DNA from: Tubulanus polymorphus
Taxonomy: Eukaryota; Nemertea; Palaeonemertea; Tubulaniformes; Tubulanidae
Direction: 5' to 3'
DNA length: 64,000 bases
Assembly (NCBI RefSeq): GCF_964204645.1
Contig: NC_134031.1
Span: 372,001-436,000 of the forward strand
Shown piece after piece: positions 56,649 to 64,000 of this stretch. Each line of letters begins with the position of its first letter. Position 1 is the first letter of the stretch. The notes under the pieces are model-generated. The model saw nothing but the letters and a program-made list of their open reading frames with translations, was not told where the DNA came from and did not search any database. Both the position numbers and the translations under genes were made by a program.

Positions 56649-57441
56649 AACTCTCTAGAAAATATTCCGTACAAAAATTCGATAATTTTTTGTTTTAATT
56701 GTTAATATTAATCAATGTTTTAAATCCGTTCTGGTTTACGGGAGATTTATTTGTGTTCAATAAATACTAAATTCAGTAATATCATAAAGATTTAATAGTT
56801 TTTTTGACTGTATCGTAAGAAAAGGACTCGAACCACATAAACTCCTGTCACAGTCAGGATCGAACCGAGGTGAAACATGATCCAGCGCGATTTCAGTTGT
56901 TTCATTTTTAAGAACTTAATGCACATATTGTCTCATAGATGGCGAACGGGTGTTCGATACTTCATACTGCCCACAGTGTTGCGCGTGCTTAATTTGACTT
57001 AAAACAAGGCTATGTTGGTTTAATTTGACTCCAATTCCGCGAACGATTTGACTCTTGATCCAGTTCTTAGGCAGTTTATAGGACTAATTTCATTCGGGAC
57101 TCAATATTTGCGGGTCTATTATTTAACCCTTGATCCAGTTGTATTAATGCACAGCACGATTTATCACACGTTACAGCGGATCAATGTATGTGAAACAGAG
57201 TATAATCGATGCCCGGGTCAACGATTTCCTTATATTCCACTGAAGCATTAAAACTGTGTGTTCGATATTACGATTTGATTGGTCAGATCTAGAAAAATGC
57301 GTTTGTGAAAAGTTATAAATTCGTAAGAAGTTATTCAGGTATTAAAGGTAGGTTAAACGGTTAAACCACACCTGTGACAGCTCACGCACAGTGGCACAGT
57401 GATATTTCATTAACGACCGAGGACGCATCAGCAACACCACC
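56649..57441. other. Spacer between carbonic anhydrase genes 1 and 2
   Basis: Contains a second AATAAA (about 56758) and A/T-rich sequence; the open frame at 57048-57251 is not gene-like. The last about 80 bases include CAGCAACACCACCATG around the next start. Confidence 0.6.
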
Positions 57442-60400
57442 ATGTTTCTAGCTCTACTTCTCTTCGTTCAACTCTTATTTGCCTTTTCGTCAGGTGAGAT
57501 ATCAATTTGTTTGCATATTCGATTAGAGATGTTTGATTTTAATCTAAAGGGTTACGTTTGGTCTTTTTTAAAGTTTTTCTTGAATGAACCCGAGTTGTTC
57601 ATAAAATGAACAATTCGGATTTTCTGAAACAACAAAAAATGTTTCTTATCTTCATTCGAAAACATGGAATCATTGAAAGGGCGGAGATTCCAAATTCCTT
57701 ACGTTTTCAGAAGCCATTTATATTGCAGTGAGTCCAGATTTGATTCTATAGATTTGGTATATGAACTATCTTTAAACTTTAACGTTAAATTGAACAACGA
57801 GTTTGGTCCACAGTTTGGTCCAGCAGTTTGGTCCAGTAGTTTGGTCCAGCAGTTTGGTCCAGCAGTTTGGTCCAGTAGTTTGGTCCAGTAGTTTGGTCCA
57901 GCAGTTTGGTCCAGTAGTTTGGTCCAGTAGTTTGGTCCAGCAGTTTGGTCCAGCAGTTTGGTCCAGTAGTTTGGTCCAGTAGTTTGGTCCCGCAGTTTGG
58001 TCCAGTAGTTTGGCTCTTAAGTTGAATAGAACCTATAGCATGGAACTGCATCGTCCGGTTCTTTTGCACCGAAATCAGAGAAATCTCAATCTTTATTGCA
58101 TTGACCTGATAAAAACTGTATCTAATGTAATATATATATATATATATATCTATTTTCAACAGGCAGTAAATGGAAGTATACTCACGATAACAGTAAGTGA
58201 ATCAGTCAATTCAATAACCACCGAAATTAGAAAATACAAAAAAAATATGGGGCCAGTTGCAAAGTTGTGACCTAAGTCCAAAAGTGGTCTTAAATCTTAA
58301 GACTAGTCTTAAGTTGTTCGATTGGCTATAGAACTAAGTTGGTCTTAGAATGGTCTTTAGTCTAAGCCATGACTATGCAACCGGCCCCTGGAGTTTAAAA
58401 CTTCCATATTTAGCTGCTATTGATAACATTTGTTTTACCTGAAAAGTAATGGACAATTTTACGGTGATTTCTGAATAATTCAGATTCATGATTGATAAAT
58501 TTGACCTGCGATAATCCCAAGATTTGGTTAGTGTAGTGTCATCTATAGTTTTTAGAGAGAAAGCTAAGTTTAATCTCTGTGATTCAGTACATGTTTATTA
58601 ATACGTGATGAGCTGAATTAAGATCTTGGAAATCGACTCCTGTTGTGATTATAATCTGTTATTTACATCGGTAACATTCGAGATAATGATTTTTTCATCA
58701 TTTCCAGTGAATTATCTCGATTATGCTACTTACTTTTATGTCGATATTCGACTTATTTTTATGTCGAAATTATACCTTTTTTACGTCGGAATCCGAGTTA
58801 ATTATTTCAAATTTAGAATTATTAATGATATGTCGAATTTCGACTGAACTAGTCGAAAAAATGAAGGAATCATCTCGGTATGTCACCAACGGGCTTCCGT
58901 AGTTATCATAACGAAAAAGATTTTGAATTTGCATCTATATGACCTGATAATCCGTCGATAGAAGGTCGCAGGGATATGTTTATGACTTCGATACCTTCTA
59001 TGTCATTCCGGTTTTAGAATATTAACTCCAGCTGTTGCTCATAGAGCGATCATTGTATTTTAATTTATAACCACTTATTCGTTGTAATCGAACACAACTT
59101 GAACAGACACAATCAAGATAGATTAATTCATCTATCTATTAAGTATCTCGTTGCGATAAAAAAAAAACACGCGAAAGTGTGGAAATAATTTTTGAAAAAT
59201 TCATAGTCGTAAAGACGTAATAAATCATGTGAACGGTTATAGATTAATTACGCGCTTTGTCTGGCGGCGGTTTACAGACCGTCTCGACGTGAGTTTAACA
59301 GTTGTGGATTAGTTCGATAGAAATAAAGTCAAGCGTTAAATCTAACTCGCACATGTGGAATCGGGGCCTGGTGATCTTTAAAGCTAACTGCATATATAAC
59401 CATTATTATGGGCTGGGTTTAAAACCTCCAGATTCCCTAGAACTGGTCCCTGGAGCCAGTTGCGCAGAGTCTAGGCTTAGATTTAGGATCAGTCTAAAAC
59501 CATCTTAGTATTAGATGGTTTTAGACTATCGCCTTAGATAGCTGGTGATCTGTCAACTTCAGATTTTAGACGTGAACCCATTATTTGCACTAGAAGTCTC
59601 AACTGTTGAACTGTAGGCCCAGGATTCTATGAGTATAAAGTGTTGTTGCCTGATTTTAGAACCGTGGCACGAGGGACAATGTGAATTAACGGATAGACAA
59701 TCACCGATTAAACTCGTGCAGACTGGTCAATGTGATCCGCTACTTCAACCGATTGTCATCAGGAATATTCGTTCCATAGTTCCACTCTCTGCCGTCAACA
59801 ATGGACACGCTTGTAAGCATAATATCTTTAAAGAATATTTCAACATTTCAAACTTTAATTAAGGTTTAGAAAAACGGTGCAATATTCTTATCTAATTATT
59901 TCATATATGGTTTGTGCGATTCTTAACATGTTTGCGTTTCTTTGATCCTGATCAATATTGAAGGCTTCTTATTTGAAATATCGTCGATCAAAAACCGATG
60001 ATATTTGGTTGTATTTCGATGCAGTGCAGGTACAGGCGATACCCGGGCACAACTTGGACCGTTTACACGTCGATATAGATGGTACTAAGTACCGACTGAA
60101 ACAGTTCCATTTCCACTGGAAGGGCGGCCCATATTCAGCTCAAGGATCCGAACATGAACTTGACGGGAAATTCTACGATGCCGAGGTATCTCATATAACT
60201 ACAACAATTCATTTTTTATTAGTCAGAAGTTTAAATCGCCTTCTATAAAACGAATATATATTTATCAGATGCACATGGTTTTCGCTGATCCCGATTCGGA
60301 GGTTGATGGTGTTCACGATAAGTACGCAGTGCTTGGATTCCTCATTCAAGCGAACCGCAGGAGGGTACACATTCGATTACCTTGAATTTGGCGAAAATAT

Positions 60401-61129
60401 CTTCATTCGCATTGAACGTGTTCTAAAATATATATTTCTATTTTAGGATAACCACGCGTTCCGGAAGATATTTGGAATTGGATTATCAAGTCTTCAATCC
60501 TCGCAAGGTTCGTTACATTCCTGTTCGCTTTGAGAAACACTCAAGGGTCGTGGCAATATTCAGACTCGCTTGCCAGGGTATAGTTCTATGTTTATTTCCT
60601 GTATTTACAGATGATATAGCTCATTCTCAGAAAAGAGTTGCCTCTGGTTGGATGAGAATAGGCGATCTCCTCGACCACGTCGATATGGGCGATTACTACA
60701 GATACGAGGGTAGTCTTACAACGCCCCCTTGTAGCGAAAATGTGAAATGGACAGTATTCAGAGAACCGTTACGAATTTCGCATCATCAGGTGAATATGAG
60801 CAGCTTGTATCGGCTGAAATACTTAAAAAGCCCATACCCCATATTTCAGTTGGATGACACAATTTAAGCTGCTTTCAATCATGAATTTATCTACATATGT
60901 TTTTTTTTAAATATAGAATATTTAATGATTATTCCACGGATTGAAAAATTGTCGTTGATTTTAAACCGCGTGAAAAAAAATCATATGAAAATGCTCTAGT
61001 TTTTTTTTGTTGAATTTTCAGTTGCGTCAACTGCAATCTCTGCCGGTGATCGGTAGAATTGGAAACTATCGCGAAGCTTTCGACGCTACCGCGGACAACA
61101 AGGTTGAATTTAGTTGCGTCAAGCAATAA
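57442..61129 (+). CDS. Secreted alpha-carbonic anhydrase 2, catalytic residues intact
   Basis: Eight exons (57442-57493, 58163-58192, 59660-59812, 60025-60185, 60269-60364, 60447-60507, 60611-60789, 61022-61129) encode 279 aa; every exon has exactly the length of its counterpart in gene 1. It has signal peptide [17 protein letters not shown], the zinc ligands in FHFHW and MHMVF, NNGHA (His64-type proton shuttle), GSEHELDG and SLTTPPCSE. It should be an active extracellular carbonic anhydrase supplying bicarbonate or buffering pH, for example in mineralising epithelia (inference from the family in shelled invertebrates). The final exon and the 60 bases before exon 3 are nearly identical to gene 1, pointing to recent duplication or gene conversion. 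AATAAA overlaps the stop (61125). Confidence 0.95.
57798..58016. repeat. 13-bp minisatellite in intron 1 of carbonic anhydrase 2
   Basis: About 16 tandem copies of AGTTTGGTCCAGC / AGTTTGGTCCAGT. The corresponding intron of gene 1 lacks it, so it arose after the duplication. Confidence 0.9.
58249..58389. mobile_element. Palindromic MITE, 'GGCCAGTTGC' family, best copy
   Basis: Begins GGGGCCAGTTGC and ends GCAACCGGCCCC, a clear inverted terminus. The interior has AGTCCAAAAGTGGTCTTAAA, CTTAAGACTAGTCTTAAGTT and TAGTCTAAGCCATGACTATG. It lies in intron 2 of carbonic anhydrase 2; the same intron of gene 1 has no complete copy. Confidence 0.8.
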
Positions 61130-61665
61130 AACTCTGTAGAAAATATTCACACAGAAATTGTGTTCAATAAATACTAAATTCATTTATAGCATAAAGATTT
61201 AATAGTTTTTTTTCATTCATTCGTAAGAAAAGAAAGAAACTCTTTTCACAGTCAGGATTCGAACTATCAATTGTCAAGGTCGGAGAGGTCGGAGAGCTCG
61301 GAGAAGAACTACAGGAAGAAACTCTGTCACTGCCTGATTGTTGGAGGTGGAAAGCTCGGGTGAAGAACCGCAGAAATAAATTTCGATGAAATGAATCTGG
61401 TTAAAATCACATTTAGGTTATTTTTTTCAAGTCAACATCGAATAAAATGAAATCAGGGCTGACGTGTAGAATCGATTAAAATATAGGCTGCTCACAAAGA
61501 GTGTTACAACGAATATAGCGTCAGGTCAATATTTTGAAGCGAGTGTGTCTAGTGGACAGGTGTAACCCAAATTTTATTGATTTATGCAAAACGACAATAG
61601 TTTCTTATATGATTTTACCAGCATTTTGAACTGGAAGTTTTTTGCGTCAACAGGAAAATCACGAG
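61130..61665. other. Spacer between carbonic anhydrase genes 2 and 3
   Basis: A/T-rich, with AATAAA near 61163 and short GGTCGGAGAGCTCGG-type repeats (61280-61310). No gene seen. Confidence 0.6.
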
Positions 61666-63921
61666 ATGTCCTTATTAACAACATTTATTTGTTGTTTTCT
61701 TCTTTTTGATCGGGGTAAGTCGAAAAAAATAAACAGTGGTCAGAACAATAGATACAATGTGTGCTGGAAGATGTTGTTGGCTATTTTTTATTCTGGAGTT
61801 AGAACTTAACGGTAAACACTGGCGGATCCTCGCTTGCCACAAATGGAATCCTCGATTGCCACAGTAACGTTGGCAGATCGCCATTCTATACAAGCTTCAC
61901 GACCAACAACACCGATAACTATTGTGCATTAGTTCGCCGACCAATAGTCAAAACTAACTAACGTTAACCGATATTTTGGGTCTTTTTGATTTCAAATAAT
62001 ATCAAATGCACTGCAGCGAACCTGGTGGATCCTCGCTTGCCACAAGTGGAACCCTCGATTTCCACAGTAACGTTGGCAGTTCGCTGTTTCATATAACCTT
62101 CACACAGACAAACACATGTAAATTACAATACATACGTTTTTATTTCCAGCCCTTGAAACAAGAGCGCGTGAGTATCAACAGAAATAGAAACTCGATACCT
62201 AAATCTATTGTTCGTCTTGAAAGAGATATTTAATTGTTAATTGATTAGTTATAAACGGCGACGGTTTTATATATTTCAGATGAAGGATCAGATTGGGGTT
62301 ACTCGGAACACGGTGCAGGTATGATTCAGACCTACGTACCTCCTGCAGCTTACCCGCCTTACCCCCCCCCCCCCCCCACATGGAATGAGAATTGCATATT
62401 ATGAAACTATCTGTATTTCAGGAAAAATTTAGAATCAATTTTCGCTATACTCTTGATAATATACCGATTATTTTCTTTCTGTCACTGAAAATTTGAGATT
62501 GAATTCTGGCTCAAAAGGTGGTGGAGTTTTGAAATTGAAGGTGGGTGGGGGCGGGGGTGGGGGCGGGGGCTGATCAAATTCGTGTTCCACAGTCAGTTTG
62601 AATTTGATTCTACGATTCAAGGATGAACAAATTTAACAAGCCGAGAAAAGTTTAATCAGGTCCTGATTCTGATGTTGATTTTTGAACAGATTGGAAAATT
62701 GGTCAGTGTATATCAACAAAACGACAATCCCCAATCATTCTCGATCCACAATCAGCTTGTTGTAATAAAGATCTTCATAAAGTGAACGTCACCGGAATCA
62801 ATACGGAATTAGAAATCACGGCTGCTAATAACGGACATGCCTGTAAGTATTATACACATAATAATAACGGATAATTATTCACATAATTATTATTGATTTA
62901 TTTATCATACATATATACATATCTATAGATGCATCATTTGATATTCCTTTAATAAATTATTAGGTATATCAGTAATATCAATATTAATATCAATTCATTA
63001 TAATATTTCACATAGATGTTAAAGTATCAGGCCCCAGGTGCACCAGGTTGTGGTTTAATTCCTGAAATTGTCTCAACTCTTGAGACTGATGTTAAATCGT
63101 TAGATCGGTTATAGAACCAAAATGAGTTTAGACTGGTCTTAAGTTATTAGATTGGTTATGGAAATATGACGGTGTTCGACTGGTCTGAAATCTAAGCCTT
63201 ATACCCTCTCTTATACCCTGTTTTCCCACAAGAACGGATATAAAACAATGAAGCCCTGAATGCAGTCATAAAATCTCAGGCATATAATCAGTATGAGAAA
63301 TAATTATTAACCGTTGAATTTATCTGTGTTTTATTCTGTGCTAATATTTTTCAGTAATAATGAAAGGAAAGTCTGGGTCAATGAATGCGGTTAGAGTCGA
63401 TCTATCAAAAACGACCAATGAGAAAGATTCGACGGCTAAGTATTTTCTGAGTCAGTTTCATATGCACTGGAAGGCCAGCGGTACAAGTTTACAAGGCTCC
63501 GAACATAAACTTGACGGCAAATTCTACGACGCTGAGGTATGCTACAGATTAATATTCTATTCTAGAGTGGAATTCTTATCAATAAGAGGTTTTACTGCCG
63601 CGATATCCGCCTTATATTTCGGATCGAGATTAGTTACTAACAACGACCTTCTCATTCTCAATAACTTCAGTAAAATTATGATTAGTTTCTAACAACGACC
63701 TTCTCAATCTCAGCGACTTCAACTATTCAGTACAATTCTAATTAGTAACTAATAACTAATCTGTGTTTATTTGATAATCAGTTAATGATGTTTCTATTGG
63801 CGGTGAATTTTGCTATTTTCTATGTGATGTAAAGTTACACATGGTAATGCAAACATCAAGTGCAGTTGACGATATATTCGCAGTTCTAGGTTTCTTAGTC
63901 GATGCAAGCGGAACCACAGAT
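61666..63921 (+). CDS. Secreted alpha-carbonic anhydrase 3, 3' end beyond the window
   Basis: Five exons are visible (61666-61714, 62280-62318, 62690-62842, 63355-63536, 63835-63921) and join in frame; later exons lie outside. Features: signal peptide MSLLTTFICCFLLF, SDWGYSEHGA (canonical alpha-CA start WGYSEH), CISTKRQSPI, NNGHA, FHMHW (His94 and His96 equivalents), [15 protein letters not shown] and LHMV (His119), then AVLGFLVDASGTTD. All zinc ligands are kept. It is clearly more diverged than genes 1 and 2 and keeps the WGY motif that they have lost (they read WKYTHD). The signal exon is assigned by phase and hydrophobicity. Confidence 0.88.
63028..63205. mobile_element. Diverged 'GGCCAGTTGC'-type MITE
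   Basis: Contains GGCCCCAGGTGCACCAGGTT, GTTAGATCGGTTATAGAACC and GACTGGTCTTAAGTTATTAG; related to 58249-58389 but with a duplicated centre. It lies in intron 3 of carbonic anhydrase 3. Confidence 0.5.
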
Positions 63922-64000
63922 GTAAGTTTGTCTGAAATCGAGTTCACGCGAACCCAGTTTCACAGCTGTGATTCTTACTTTACTCAACGATTAAAACAAT

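Noticed and set aside
57785-58159. Gln/Asn/Thr-rich minus-strand protein (LLDQTTGPN repeats)
   Set aside because: Antisense of the 13-bp minisatellite in the carbonic anhydrase 2 intron.

Overview
This window is from an animal genome. Genes are split by consensus GT/AG introns, and long stretches are simple-sequence and dispersed repeats. The gene set (secreted alpha-carbonic anhydrases in tandem, an animal FG nucleoporin, a FAM78 protein, a MEGF9-like receptor) together with abundant tRNA-like SINE copies and palindromic MITEs fits a marine invertebrate. A lophotrochozoan (mollusc- or brachiopod-like) is my best guess, but it is an inference, not something proven by the sequence.

Layout. 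1-6.3 kb: no gene recognised; a SINE copy, MITE fragments and minisatellites. 6.3-10.6 kb (minus): a leucine-rich-repeat protein gene. One of its introns has filled with about 27 copies of the end of the preceding exon plus its splice donor. 11.9-23.5 kb (plus): a complete NUP214, 22 coding exons, 2,262 codons in one continuous frame. 24.3-27.3 kb (minus): FAM78, three exons. 27.7-28.8 kb (plus): a PLPP6/7-type PAP2 phosphatase, two exons. 29.6-50.2 kb (plus): a MEGF9-like receptor, seven exons, with a 16.3-kb first intron full of CT-rich satellites, transposon remnants and tRNA-like repeats. 51.5-54.2 kb (minus): an Ig/FN3 single-pass receptor, eight exons. 54.6-64 kb (plus): three tandem alpha-carbonic anhydrase genes, the third cut by the window end.

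The NUP214 (+), FAM78 (-), PLPP (+) run has the same order and orientation as human 9q34.13 (NUP214, FAM78A, PLPP7), and MEGF9 also lies on human 9q. This looks like an ancient bilaterian linkage. The most distinctive observations are: the exon-derived splice-site array; a carbonic anhydrase with an otherwise intact gene but an Asp in place of the first zinc-binding His; an almost perfect 83-bp inverted repeat whose loop resembles a hammerhead ribozyme core; five CTCF-like motifs in one short intron; and tRNA-like repeats with telomere-like tails.

Gene models were built by eye from splice consensus, reading phase and family similarity. For the seven genes with a full or partial model from a start codon, all exon phases join without a shift. 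The LRR gene start is unresolved.
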